Below, one piece after another: positions 46,306-55,411 of a DNA stretch of 64,000 nucleotides. The stretch is from contig JAFMVE010000017.1 in the NCBI GenBank assembly GCA_025499705.1, positions 1 through 64,000 on the forward strand, in the 5' to 3' direction. The notes beneath the pieces were generated by a model, which was not told the origin of the DNA, made no database searches, and worked only from the letters and a program-made list of their open reading frames with translations. The first letter of the stretch is position 1. Each line of letters begins with the position of its first letter. A program made the translations under genes and the position numbers. This stretch comes from Carboxylicivirga caseinilyticus (GTDB lineage Bacteria > Bacteroidota > Bacteroidia > Bacteroidales > Marinilabiliaceae).

Positions 46306-48798
46306 ATGAAATTTATAATCTATTTAATGCTGGTGTTGTTGCCATTCAGTGTAGTGGCGCAAACACCCTGGCAAATGAAGCAGGCTCCGCTGATGACTTC
46401 TTTTTCGAATGACATCGATCCTGCAAATGTGTTGCCTGAATATCCAAGACCTCAGATGGTCAGAGAGCAATGGCAGAATCTGAATGGTATTTGGCAATAT
46501 CAACCGGCTTACTCAATTAGTGAATCAACTCCTGCTGGAAACCTTGCACATGAAGTATTGGTTCCTTTTGCTATTGAATCTGCTATTTCGGGTATCATGG
46601 AGTATCATGAATATTTATGGTACAAGAAAAGTTTTACTGTTCCAACAGATTGGAATGGGCAAAGAATAAAATTGCATTTTGGAGCAGTTGATTATCTGTG
46701 TAAAGTTATTGTCAACGGTACTACTGTTGGAACACATCAAGGTGGATATGATTCATTTGCGTTTGATATTACAGATGCTTTAACAGCATCAGGTGATCAG
46801 GAATTAGCCGTTTTGGTTTATGATCCTACAGACAGCAAAGGTTTTCCAAGAGGTAAACAAACATTGTATCCGGGTGGTATCATGTATACATCGGTAACTG
46901 GAATCTGGCAAACTGTTTGGTTAGAGCCTGTACCTGATACAAATATTCAAACCATAAAAATGGTTCCTGATATCGATCAAAGTGTATTAAATCTAACAGT
47001 GAACACTGAAGGTGTTGCAACTGGTGTTACAGTTACTGCCGTAGTAAAAGATGGTGAAACAACTGTTTCAACTCAAACAGCAAATGCTAATGAATCATTT
47101 AATATTTCAGTGCCGAATGCTAAATTGTGGTCTCCAACGGATCCTTTCTTATATGATATTGATATTACCATCGAAAAAGATGGCGCTGTTCTTGATCAGA
47201 TAGGCAGTTATTTTGGTATGCGAAAAATTGCTATGGTTGAAGAGGAAGGTATTCAAAAATTGTATCTGAATAATGCTTTCCTGTTTCACTTAGGACCATT
47301 GGATCAAGGATTCTGGCCTGATGGATTATACACAGCACCTACCGATGAAGCGCTTAAATCAGATATTGAGAAAATAAAGGCTTATGGTTTCAATATGGTT
47401 CGTAAGCATATAAAAGTTGAACCACAACGTTGGTATTATTGGGCTGATAAGTTGGGTGTTATGGTATGGCAGGATATGCCTTCGATGAATTCTTACACGT
47501 CGAATCCTCAACCGAGAGAAGATGCTGCATTCGAAACTGAGTTGATTCAAATGGTAGAAGAGCATTGGAACAGCCCAAGTATTGTTATGTGGGTTGTATT
47601 TAACGAATACCAGGGACAACATGATGTGACTAACTTAGTGAATATGGTAATGCAAATGGATCCAACTCGCATGGTTAACCAGGGAAGTGGTGGTCCATTC
47701 GAAAATGCAGGACACATTCTAGATTATCATGCTTATCCTCCTCCAACAGCGCCTGAATCCTCTACACAAGTTCGTGCATGTGGTGAGTTTGGGGGTATTG
47801 GTTACAATATCGATGGCCATCTTTGGGATCCATCTCGACTTATGGAATATATTACTGTTGATAACGAAGAAGAATATCTTTCAACTTATGAGGAGTATAT
47901 GGATCAGCTTACAGTATATAAGACCAATAATGGGTTGAGCGCTGGTGTTTATACTGAGATTACGGATGTTGAAATTGAGCTGAATGGGTTAATGACTTAT
48001 GACCGTTTGGATAAAGCAGAAATGAGTAGAATATTTGCTGCTAACCAAAAGGTAATCAACAATAATATTTACATCTATGAGTTAGTGCCATCTTCAGAAA
48101 AATCACCACAGGTATGGAAATACAGAACTGATCAACCTGCTACAACCTGGTATCAAACAACCTACACCGATAGTCATTGGTCAACTGGTAATGGTGGTTT
48201 TGGAACTTATGGAACTCCAGGAGCTGTTATTGGAACAGAGTGGAATACAAATAACATCTGGATGCGTCGTCAGTTTGAATTAGGTGATTTATCATCTGTT
48301 AATATGGATGATGTGTATTTGTATATTCATCATGATGAAGCTTGTGAAGTATATATTAATGGAGTTTTAGCAACTTCTTTAACAGGATATACAACCAAAT
48401 ATATTACGGTACCGATATCTGCTGAAGCGAAAGCTGCGTTGATTGAAAACGGAACTAATTTAATTGCTGTACATTGTAATCAAACTGCCGGTGGCCAATT
48501 TATGGATGTTGGATTATCATTACGCAGTCTGGATTATCAATATCCAACAGCTATTAATAATCATAAAATTTTAAATGATTTAAATCTTTATCCCAACCCT
48601 GTTGAGGATACGATGACCATATCTAAAGAACTTTCAAGTGATGCATATGCAAGTATCATAAATTTGAAAGGTGAGGAAATGCAACAAATAAAAGGTCAGA
48701 TTGATCATGTTGATGTTTCAGGTTTGAAAACGGGTTTGTATGTTCTAAAAGTGAATGATGGTGGGATAGTGCAGAATATAAAGTTTTATAAAAAATGA
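46306..48798 (+). CDS. GH2-family glycoside hydrolase with extra beta-sandwich and T9SS signal
   Basis: GH2 enzymes are retaining beta-galactosidases, glucuronidases, mannosidases or similar. The 830-residue protein has a signal peptide ending VVAQ, the GH2 sugar-binding, Ig-like and TIM-barrel domains (about 40-580), with acid/base Glu434 (VFNEYQGQ) and nucleophile Glu494 (CGEFGG). A separate beta-sandwich module follows (about 603-740, HHDEACEVYING, VHCNQTAGG) and then a T9SS domain (about 758-830, YPNPVED). It closes the GH92 operon. A paralogue without the sorting domain is encoded at 55412-57706. Bond specificity cannot be read from the motifs. Confidence 0.9.
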   Translation: MKFIIYLMLVLLPFSVVAQTPWQMKQAPLMTSFSNDIDPANVLPEYPRPQMVREQWQNLNGIWQYQPAYSISESTPAGNLAHEVLVPFAIESAISGIMEYHEYLWYKKSFTVPTDWNGQRIKLHFGAVDYLCKVIVNGTTVGTHQGGYDSFAFDITDALTASGDQELAVLVYDPTDSKGFPRGKQTLYPGGIMYTSVTGIWQTVWLEPVPDTNIQTIKMVPDIDQSVLNLTVNTEGVATGVTVTAVVKDGETTVSTQTANANESFNISVPNAKLWSPTDPFLYDIDITIEKDGAVLDQIGSYFGMRKIAMVEEEGIQKLYLNNAFLFHLGPLDQGFWPDGLYTAPTDEALKSDIEKIKAYGFNMVRKHIKVEPQRWYYWADKLGVMVWQDMPSMNSYTSNPQPREDAAFETELIQMVEEHWNSPSIVMWVVFNEYQGQHDVTNLVNMVMQMDPTRMVNQGSGGPFENAGHILDYHAYPPPTAPESSTQVRACGEFGGIGYNIDGHLWDPSRLMEYITVDNEEEYLSTYEEYMDQLTVYKTNNGLSAGVYTEITDVEIELNGLMTYDRLDKAEMSRIFAANQKVINNNIYIYELVPSSEKSPQVWKYRTDQPATTWYQTTYTDSHWSTGNGGFGTYGTPGAVIGTEWNTNNIWMRRQFELGDLSSVNMDDVYLYIHHDEACEVYINGVLATSLTGYTTKYITVPISAEAKAALIENGTNLIAVHCNQTAGGQFMDVGLSLRSLDYQYPTAINNHKILNDLNLYPNPVEDTMTISKELSSDAYASIINLKGEEMQQIKGQIDHVDVSGLKTGLYVLKVNDGGIVQNIKFYKK

Positions 48799-48810
48799 TC
48801 GATTCGTTTT

Positions 48811-48844
48811 ATAAAAAAGAAGTTGTCGTTTGCTTCTTTTTTAT
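48811..48844 (+). terminator. First of two tandem hairpins after the GH2 gene
   Basis: Perfect 12-base inverted repeat (ataaaaaagaag / cttcttttttat) around a ten-base loop; its A/T-rich arms give flanking A and T tracts. Confidence 0.7.
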
Positions 48845-48865
48845 AAGTATCATTTTTTGAAATGG

Positions 48866-48907
48866 GGGTGCTGAAATGGTTGTAGATCCATTTAGCACCC
48901 TTTTTTT
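48866..48907 (+). terminator. Second tandem terminator after the GH2 gene
   Basis: gggtgctgaaatgg pairs with ccatttagcaccc (one bulge), followed by at least seven T residues. Confidence 0.88.
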
Positions 48908-48922
48908 ATTTTCTATGCTTAA

Positions 48923-48950
48923 TGAGTAAAAACACTTTTCTTTTTGTATT
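48923..48950 (+). promoter_or_regulatory. Predicted ECF-type promoter of the GH127-like gene
   Basis: TGAGT (48923-48927), 16 bases, TTGTATT (48944-48950), followed by AAAAGCAG. It is 30 bases before the ATG at 48981. Confidence 0.7.
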
Positions 48951-48980
48951 AAAAGCAGTTAAATATCTAAATCCAATTCA

Positions 48981-51752
48981 ATGAAATTTTTATTCTCCAA
49001 ACTACTTTTTCTATTGGTAGCTTCTTTAAATGTAATTCATGTCAATTCTCAGAACAATAATTACATCACCAATCAATCACCTTTGATTGATGTTCCTTTT
49101 TATGCCTTGCCTTTGGGCTCTATAAAAGCTGATGGATGGCTATTGAAACAATTGGAACTTCAAAAAGACGGATTGACAGGTTATTCTGAGACATTGTATA
49201 GAAGTGCTGATGACCTGGGAGCAGGTTGTGATTGGTTAGGTGGTACCGGAAATAGTTGGGAGAGAGCTCCATATTATGTAAAAGGATTAATAGCTCTGGC
49301 TTATACTTTAAACGACGAAACACTAAAAAATCGCACTCAAAAGTGGATTGATTGGTCATTAAATAGTCAGGATGAGAATGGATTTTTTGGTCCGCCAAAT
49401 AATACGGAATGGTGGCCTCGTATGCCAATGCTCTATGCAATCCGCGATTATTATGATGCTACTCAGGATGCAAGAGTTTTGCCATTCTTTACCAAGTATT
49501 TTCAATATGAGTTAAACCATCTGGATGAGGTTCCACTGATTTATTGGGGAAAAGCACGTGCCGGTGACAATATGGAGATTGTTTTATGGCTTTACAATCG
49601 CACGGGTGACCAGTTTCTATTGGAATTAGCTGATAAGTTGGAAGCTCAGGCCTACGACTGGACAAATATTTTGAAGGCAAATTATTTCAATGGTTTTGTT
49701 GGTGATTTCTATCCAAAACATAATGTGAATGTTCCTCAGGGAATTAAAATGCCGGCTATTTATTACCAGAAATCGCAAAGTGATAATGATAAAATAGCAT
49801 TTACAGAAGGAACTGAACATTTAATGCATGATCATGGACAACCTGAAGGTATGCAGTCGGGTAATGAAATGCTGGCAGGTAAATCATCATTAACCGGGTT
49901 GGAAATGTGTAGTATTGTTGAGCAGATGCAAAGCTGTGAGACAGTACAAATGATAACTGGTGATGTTAGTGTTGGTGACCAGTTGGAAAAGGTTGCATTT
50001 AATGCTTTACCAGGTGGGGTTAGCAAAGATTTTAAAGGTTTACAGTATTATACACAGGCAAACCAGGTAAAGAGTGCTGATGGTCATCATGGCTTTGGAC
50101 AACAATATAATAATGGTTTGATGCCAGGTCCGTATTCAGGTTATGGCTGTTGTCGTTTTAATTTACATATGGGTTGGCCTTATTATGTAAAAACTATGTG
50201 GGCAGCGACCAACGATAATGGATTGGCTGCCTTGGCTTACGGACCTAGTGAAGTAACGGCTATGGTTGCTGATCATGTTGAGGTGACAATCAAAGAAACT
50301 ACAAATTATCCTTTTGCTGAATCTTTGGTGTTTGAATTAACAAGTTCAGAGAATGTTGCTTTCCCATTGAAGTTAAGGATTCCTGAGTGGTGTTCAAATC
50401 CTCAGATAACGGTTAATGGTCTAGCTCAGACAAATGTAGTTTCTGGTGAATTTTATACCATCGACAGAACCTGGAGTAATAATGATGTGGTTGAGTTAAG
50501 TTTACCAATGGAAATTGTCATTAATGATGAAGTTAATCAGTCGGTAAGTGTTCAACGCGGTCCAATAGTTTACTCATTAAAGATTGATGAAAACTGGTCG
50601 GTTAAGAATGATTTTGGAAATGGTTTTAAAGAATATGAAGTGTTGCCACAAACAGCCTGGAATTATGCCTTAATCCTGGATAAGAATAACCCCGAAAATT
50701 CGATTACGGTTAACCAACACACAATGCCGGAAAACCCATTTTTGCAATCGACAACTCCAATTACCTTAACCGTAAATGCCAAAAAAACGGATAAGTGGAA
50801 ATATACAATTAACGGCTTAATGGCAAGTGATCCTCCTTTTGGATCTGTTTCATCTGATTATGCAACTGAACAGGTTGAATTGGTTCCGTTTGGCGCAGAG
50901 AATATTAGAGTAACCTGTTTTCCTGTAATTGGTGAAAGTCAGTTGTTGACAGAAACATTTGAAGATGATTTTAATGATGGTAATTACGAAGGATGGGTTG
51001 AATACAGTGGTAGTTTTATGACAAGAAATAATGAGTTGATTTCGACCAATACCGTTGGTACACCTGGATCGAAAGCTATTCAGTCAGCCACTTCTTTTGC
51101 CGATTTTACATTGGATGTAAGAATGCAGGTTGGGAATACCGGCGATGCAGGAATCATCTTCAGAGCCAGTGATCTTTCATTTAATCCGGACGATTATAAT
51201 GGTTATTATTTTGGCTTGAGCGCCGAAAGAAATGAATTGATATTAGGGAAGGCCAATGGAGGTTGGCAGGCTTTAAAAATTATATCTAATACAATTAATA
51301 ACGATACATGGTATAATATCAGGGTGATTGCCGAAGGAAATAATCTAAAGATATTTGTTAATGATATGACCTCTCCAAAAATAGAATTTAATGATGCATC
51401 ATTTACTTCGGGTAGTATTGGAGTCAGAACCTATTCTGCTTTGGCAAAATGGGACGATATTAAAGTGATAAGCTCATCGGCTACAGAATTAAAAAACGTC
51501 TCATCAGATCATAAAATTAAAATTTATCCTAATCCAACAAATGATTCCATTCACATTAATTTTAGTGAATCAGATTTAGGAAAATGTCAGATCAAATTAT
51601 ATTCTGAGGCTGGTAAATTAATGCAATCAGGTAAACGAAATCAGGAAGAAACCGAATTTGTTTTTGATCGCAAAAGAATGAAGGCAGGAACATACATTAT
51701 AAAAATTGAATCAGATAAGGACGTTGTAAATTCTCAGGTGGTAGTAATTTAG
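48981..51752 (+). CDS. GH127/DUF1680-like enzyme with concanavalin-like domain and T9SS signal
   Basis: GH127 and relatives are zinc-thiolate beta-L-arabinofuranosidases with a cysteine nucleophile. The 923-residue secreted protein has an (alpha/alpha)6-type catalytic region (about 30-640). The zinc/catalytic residues appear conserved as Glu308-Met-Cys310 (LEMCS) and Cys390-Cys391 (GCCRFN). A concanavalin A-like domain, similar to CBM66/DUF1080 domains (about 656-831, DDFNDGNYEGW to AKWDDIKV), and a T9SS domain (about 845-923, YPNPTND) follow. The CC motif is followed by Arg-Phe-Asn, not the more usual residues, so the substrate may differ from arabinofuranose. It is in its own promoter unit. 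Confidence 0.8.
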   Translation: MKFLFSKLLFLLVASLNVIHVNSQNNNYITNQSPLIDVPFYALPLGSIKADGWLLKQLELQKDGLTGYSETLYRSADDLGAGCDWLGGTGNSWERAPYYVKGLIALAYTLNDETLKNRTQKWIDWSLNSQDENGFFGPPNNTEWWPRMPMLYAIRDYYDATQDARVLPFFTKYFQYELNHLDEVPLIYWGKARAGDNMEIVLWLYNRTGDQFLLELADKLEAQAYDWTNILKANYFNGFVGDFYPKHNVNVPQGIKMPAIYYQKSQSDNDKIAFTEGTEHLMHDHGQPEGMQSGNEMLAGKSSLTGLEMCSIVEQMQSCETVQMITGDVSVGDQLEKVAFNALPGGVSKDFKGLQYYTQANQVKSADGHHGFGQQYNNGLMPGPYSGYGCCRFNLHMGWPYYVKTMWAATNDNGLAALAYGPSEVTAMVADHVEVTIKETTNYPFAESLVFELTSSENVAFPLKLRIPEWCSNPQITVNGLAQTNVVSGEFYTIDRTWSNNDVVELSLPMEIVINDEVNQSVSVQRGPIVYSLKIDENWSVKNDFGNGFKEYEVLPQTAWNYALILDKNNPENSITVNQHTMPENPFLQSTTPITLTVNAKKTDKWKYTINGLMASDPPFGSVSSDYATEQVELVPFGAENIRVTCFPVIGESQLLTETFEDDFNDGNYEGWVEYSGSFMTRNNELISTNTVGTPGSKAIQSATSFADFTLDVRMQVGNTGDAGIIFRASDLSFNPDDYNGYYFGLSAERNELILGKANGGWQALKIISNTINNDTWYNIRVIAEGNNLKIFVNDMTSPKIEFNDASFTSGSIGVRTYSALAKWDDIKVISSSATELKNVSSDHKIKIYPNPTNDSIHINFSESDLGKCQIKLYSEAGKLMQSGKRNQEETEFVFDRKRMKAGTYIIKIESDKDVVNSQVVVI

Positions 51753-51885
51753 TTTAGTTTGGTAGAGTAACCTTGCAACTGGCGAAGGGTAAATAATTTG
51801 TTATCACAGCAAAAAAAGGAATCTTCTGAAAGATACTCCTAAAAGGATTCGCTTAAACGGAGAATAAAAGCCTGAACAAATAGAT

Positions 51886-51922
51886 CATCAGACTAATATT
51901 ACTCTTTAATATTAGTCTGATG
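51886..51922. repeat. Perfect 16-base inverted repeat upstream of the sulfatase operon
   Basis: The left arm (51886-51901, catcagactaatatta) and right arm (51907-51922, taatattagtctgatg) are exact complements around a five-base loop. There is no proper T tract behind it, so it could be a weak terminator for the GH127-like gene, an operator, or an mRNA-stabilising hairpin. The following sulfatase operon lacks a copy of the TGAGT-N16-TTGTAWT element. Confidence 0.7.
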
Positions 51923-51958
51923 TATACTTTAGATTATATTTAATTAAACACCTATTAA

Positions 51959-53377
51959 ATGAAAAAATCCTTATCCCTAAATCTGTTTCTTTGCTTATGG
52001 TCTTGTTTATCTGTTTATTCTCAAGATAAAAAGCCTAATATCGTTATCATCATAGCCGATGATTGTACGCATAACGAGTTAGCGCTTTATGGGGGTAAAA
52101 ATGTTAATACACCAGCCATTGATAAACTTGCATCAGAAGGTTTAACGTTTAACAAAGCATACGTAACCATGTCGATGTGTACACCCAGTCGTTCTGAGTT
52201 GTACACAGGTCTGTATCCAACACAAAGTGGGGTTTGCTGGAATCATGCTCAGGCTCGGGAAGGAACTCAAAGCATTGTTCAATATTTAGGTGAACTTGGT
52301 TATAGAACAGGTATTGCAGGTAAATTGCATATTAATCCGATGAAAAGTGTTTTTCCATTTGAATTAGTTGAAGGAGTAGAGCGAAATTGTGTGAGTAATA
52401 CTGCTAAATACGATTCAAAAGGAATGCATGATTTTGTTACCCGCGATGACAGCCAACCATTTTGTTTAGTTACAGCGTTAACATGTCCACATGTTCCCTG
52501 GACGGTTGGTGATCCATCACATTTTAATACGGATAGTTTGATTTTGCCTCCGTACTTTGTTGATACAAAGGAAACACGTATTGCCTATTCAAAGTTCCTG
52601 GCCGAAATTGAAGTTTTGGATCAACAGGTGGGTCAAACCATTGACATGCTTAAAAAAGCGAATGTATATGATAATACAATAATCATTTTTACTTCGGAGC
52701 AAGGGGCGCAATTTCCTTATTGTAAATGGACCAATTACGATAATGGAGTTCATACTGCATTTGTAGTTAAGTGGAATGGGGTTACTAAACAGGGTAGCAG
52801 AACAGATGCATTGATTCAATATAATGATGTTTTGCCTACTTTATTGGATGCATTGGGTAATAAACAATCTGGGTTTGATGGTACAAGCTTTTTACCTGTT
52901 TTAAAAGGTGAAACTGATCATCATCGTGATTACGCTTATTTTATGCATAACAATTATCCCGAAGGACCATCATATCCGATTCGTTCCATTACCAATGGAG
53001 AATTTCATTATGTCCATAATCTGAATCATGAAAATATTTATGTAGAAAAGCATTTAATGGGACATCCGGTACATTCAGGTTATTGGTCGTCGTGGATGTT
53101 AAATATTACGCGCAGCGAAGAAGATTTTAATCGTGTTTCTAACTATATGCTCCGACCTGAAGAGGAATTATATTATACTTCGCAAGATAAATATGAAAGA
53201 ATCAATTTGGCAGGGCAAAAAGATTACACATCTATCCAAAAGAAGTTGGCCAAAGAATTAAGTAAATGGATGGACGAACAAAGTGATCCGGGCTCTGAAC
53301 TTGATTCGGAAAAGGAGTTTGAGGCACAAAAAGAAGGACGTCATTTTCAGTTGAAACAGCCTGAAGGTATTAAGTAG
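51959..53377 (+). CDS. Sulfatase
   Basis: The 472-residue type I sulfatase has a signal peptide ending VYSQ, the ADDCTHNELALYGG metal-site segment (about 33-46) and the formylglycine motif C74-T-P-S-R78. The usual GKWH segment reads GKLHINP here, and the normal DNG of the metal site appears as TSEQGAQFPY, which marks a subfamily different from the other three sulfatases in the window. It is followed after 23 bases by another sulfatase gene. No sorting domain, so probably periplasmic. Sulfate position unknown. Confidence 0.9.
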   Translation: MKKSLSLNLFLCLWSCLSVYSQDKKPNIVIIIADDCTHNELALYGGKNVNTPAIDKLASEGLTFNKAYVTMSMCTPSRSELYTGLYPTQSGVCWNHAQAREGTQSIVQYLGELGYRTGIAGKLHINPMKSVFPFELVEGVERNCVSNTAKYDSKGMHDFVTRDDSQPFCLVTALTCPHVPWTVGDPSHFNTDSLILPPYFVDTKETRIAYSKFLAEIEVLDQQVGQTIDMLKKANVYDNTIIIFTSEQGAQFPYCKWTNYDNGVHTAFVVKWNGVTKQGSRTDALIQYNDVLPTLLDALGNKQSGFDGTSFLPVLKGETDHHRDYAYFMHNNYPEGPSYPIRSITNGEFHYVHNLNHENIYVEKHLMGHPVHSGYWSSWMLNITRSEEDFNRVSNYMLRPEEELYYTSQDKYERINLAGQKDYTSIQKKLAKELSKWMDEQSDPGSELDSEKEFEAQKEGRHFQLKQPEGIK

Positions 53378-53400
53378 TAAATTATGAATAACTAAAATTC

Positions 53401-55038
53401 ATGAATATGAGATATCCCGTTACAGTCATAAAAATTCTTTTTCTTACAGTTATTGCTATCCTAAGTGCTTGTGCAGAGAAACAAAAACAGCAAAGGCCAA
53501 ATGTTATTCTTATCATGGCCGATGATATGGGGTATTCCGATATTGGATGTTACGGGGGAGATGTTCAAACACCCAATATTGATAAGTTAGCTAATGAAGG
53601 GGTAAGGTTTACTCAGTTTTATAATGGCGCCCGTTGCTGCCCTACACGTGCATCCTTAATGACTGGTTGTTATCCCCATCAAACCGGAATTGGTCATATG
53701 ACTAATACTCCTGAAAATTTCAAACAGCACGATTTGGACGTTGATGAATACCGTGGATTTTTAAATCATAATTGTGTTACCATTGCTGAGGTTCTTAAAC
53801 AGTCGGGGTATTCAACCCTGATGACAGGAAAATGGCATTTGGGCATTTCAGATTCGACTAAATGGCCATTACAGCGAGGTTTTGATAAGTTTTATGGATG
53901 TATCGTTGGAGCTACCAATTTTTTCAAGCCACAATATCCCAGAGGTATAGTGTATATGAATGATACCATCTCAATAAATGATGAAAATTACTACACTACT
54001 GATGCCTTTACCGATAATGCTATTCAGTTTATTGATGAATCGGAGAAAGAATCAGGCAAGCCATTTTTCTTATATCTGGCTTATACAGCTCCTCATTGGC
54101 CCTTAAATGCTCCCAAAGAAATTGTTGAAAAATATAAAGGTCACTACAAAGAAGGTTGGTCGAAATTGAGATCTGAGAGATATGATCGAATGAAGCAACT
54201 GGGTATAATAGATGATAATTGGTTATTATCCGGTGATGATGGTATTGACTGGGATTCGCTTTCGGAGGATAAGAAAAATGAAATGGATCTTCGAAGAGCC
54301 ATTTATTCTGCCATGATTGATCAGATGGATTATAATATTGGGAAACTGACAGACTATCTCAAACAAAATAACTTGCTGGATAACACATTAATCATTTTTC
54401 TGAGCGATAATGGAGGCTGCGAAATAGGAGGTATGTTAGGAGGAGGTCCTGCATCTCAATTGGGAACAAAAGAGGGTTATTTCCTCACTTACGGTAAGGC
54501 CTGGGCCAATCTATCAAATACTCCTTTTAAAGAATATAAGCACTGGGTACACGAAGGAGGAATTAGTACTCCATTAATCGTTCATTGGCCGCAACAGACT
54601 ACTGCAAATGTAAAGGGAAAGTTGGTTTCTCAATATGGGTTTTTACCAGATATAATGGCTACCATTCTGGATGCAACCGGTGCAACTTATCCCAAAGATT
54701 ATAATGGAAAAAGTATACCCCCTCATTCTGGCAAGAGCTTTTTGCCGGTTGTTAAGGGTAATGAAAAGGAAATCCATACAGAACCTATTTTTTGGGAGCA
54801 TGAAGGGAATAAAGCAGTACGATTAGGGAACTATAAGTTGGTTTCAAAATGGAAAAATAATGAAACAGCCCAGTGGGAACTTTATGATATGGTTAACGAC
54901 AGAACAGAGATGCATAACCTGGTAGAATCAATGCCTGATAAAGTTATTGAAATGGAAAAGATGTACTTAAAATGGGCATCTGACAAAAAGGTTTTGCCAT
55001 GGAACGAAGTTTTACAGAAATATAAATCGAAGAACTAA
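53401..55038 (+). CDS. Sulfatase lipoprotein
   Basis: The 545-residue type I sulfatase has a lipoprotein signal (LSAC, Cys24), the ADDMGYSDIGCYGG segment (about 40-53), the formylglycine motif C79-C-P-T-R83, GKWHLG and SDNGG. It is similar to the catalytic part of the sulfatase-LamG protein at 2963 (same GARCCPTRASL-type and APHWPL segments) but lacks the LamG and sorting domains. These two likely act on the same kind of sulfate ester, one outside and one inside the cell envelope. An ATG two codons downstream is an equally possible start. Confidence 0.92.
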   Translation: MNMRYPVTVIKILFLTVIAILSACAEKQKQQRPNVILIMADDMGYSDIGCYGGDVQTPNIDKLANEGVRFTQFYNGARCCPTRASLMTGCYPHQTGIGHMTNTPENFKQHDLDVDEYRGFLNHNCVTIAEVLKQSGYSTLMTGKWHLGISDSTKWPLQRGFDKFYGCIVGATNFFKPQYPRGIVYMNDTISINDENYYTTDAFTDNAIQFIDESEKESGKPFFLYLAYTAPHWPLNAPKEIVEKYKGHYKEGWSKLRSERYDRMKQLGIIDDNWLLSGDDGIDWDSLSEDKKNEMDLRRAIYSAMIDQMDYNIGKLTDYLKQNNLLDNTLIIFLSDNGGCEIGGMLGGGPASQLGTKEGYFLTYGKAWANLSNTPFKEYKHWVHEGGISTPLIVHWPQQTTANVKGKLVSQYGFLPDIMATILDATGATYPKDYNGKSIPPHSGKSFLPVVKGNEKEIHTEPIFWEHEGNKAVRLGNYKLVSKWKNNETAQWELYDMVNDRTEMHNLVESMPDKVIEMEKMYLKWASDKKVLPWNEVLQKYKSKN

Positions 55039-55055
55039 ACCAATTTTATATACTT

Positions 55056-55346
55056 ATGAAGTTTATTTTATTTATCACATTCCTTACATCGCTGGCTAAA
55101 GCCGGATTGTTAATTGGACTAGGCATTCTGCTTAAAAATCATTTTGAAACGGTACTGTCAACTCTTATTCGAAAACCTATTCCTGAAGATTTAATAGAGA
55201 GGTATAGCTATGAAAAGATGAAAGAAGTTATAAGATGGATTGGAATCTTTGTCATGATTCTGGGAATTGGAATGGCCGTTATCGGTTTATCTACCCTGAT
55301 TATGGGATTTCAAATGCCAATGAATAATTTCAATTTTAATTTTTAA
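55056..55346 (+). CDS. Small membrane protein of unknown function
   Basis: The 96-residue product has two predicted membrane helices (about 3-28 and 64-88) around a charged middle segment, and ends in an Asn/Phe-rich tail (MPMNNFNFNF). I recognise no family. It starts 17 bases after the sulfatase stop, so it is probably the last gene of the sulfatase operon. Confidence 0.6.
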   Translation: MKFILFITFLTSLAKAGLLIGLGILLKNHFETVLSTLIRKPIPEDLIERYSYEKMKEVIRWIGIFVMILGIGMAVIGLSTLIMGFQMPMNNFNFNF

Positions 55347-55355
55347 GAAAGAATT

Positions 55356-55397
55356 TTGAATTGTTGCTGTTCGTGTTTTTGATCAGCAACAATTCAA
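55356..55397. terminator. Hairpin between convergent genes
   Basis: Perfect 14-base stem (ttgaattgttgctg with cagcaacaattcaa), followed by TTTTA on the plus strand and preceded by AAT-rich sequence that serves the leftward GH2 gene less well. Confidence 0.8.
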
Positions 55398-55411
55398 TTT
55401 TATAAAGTATT

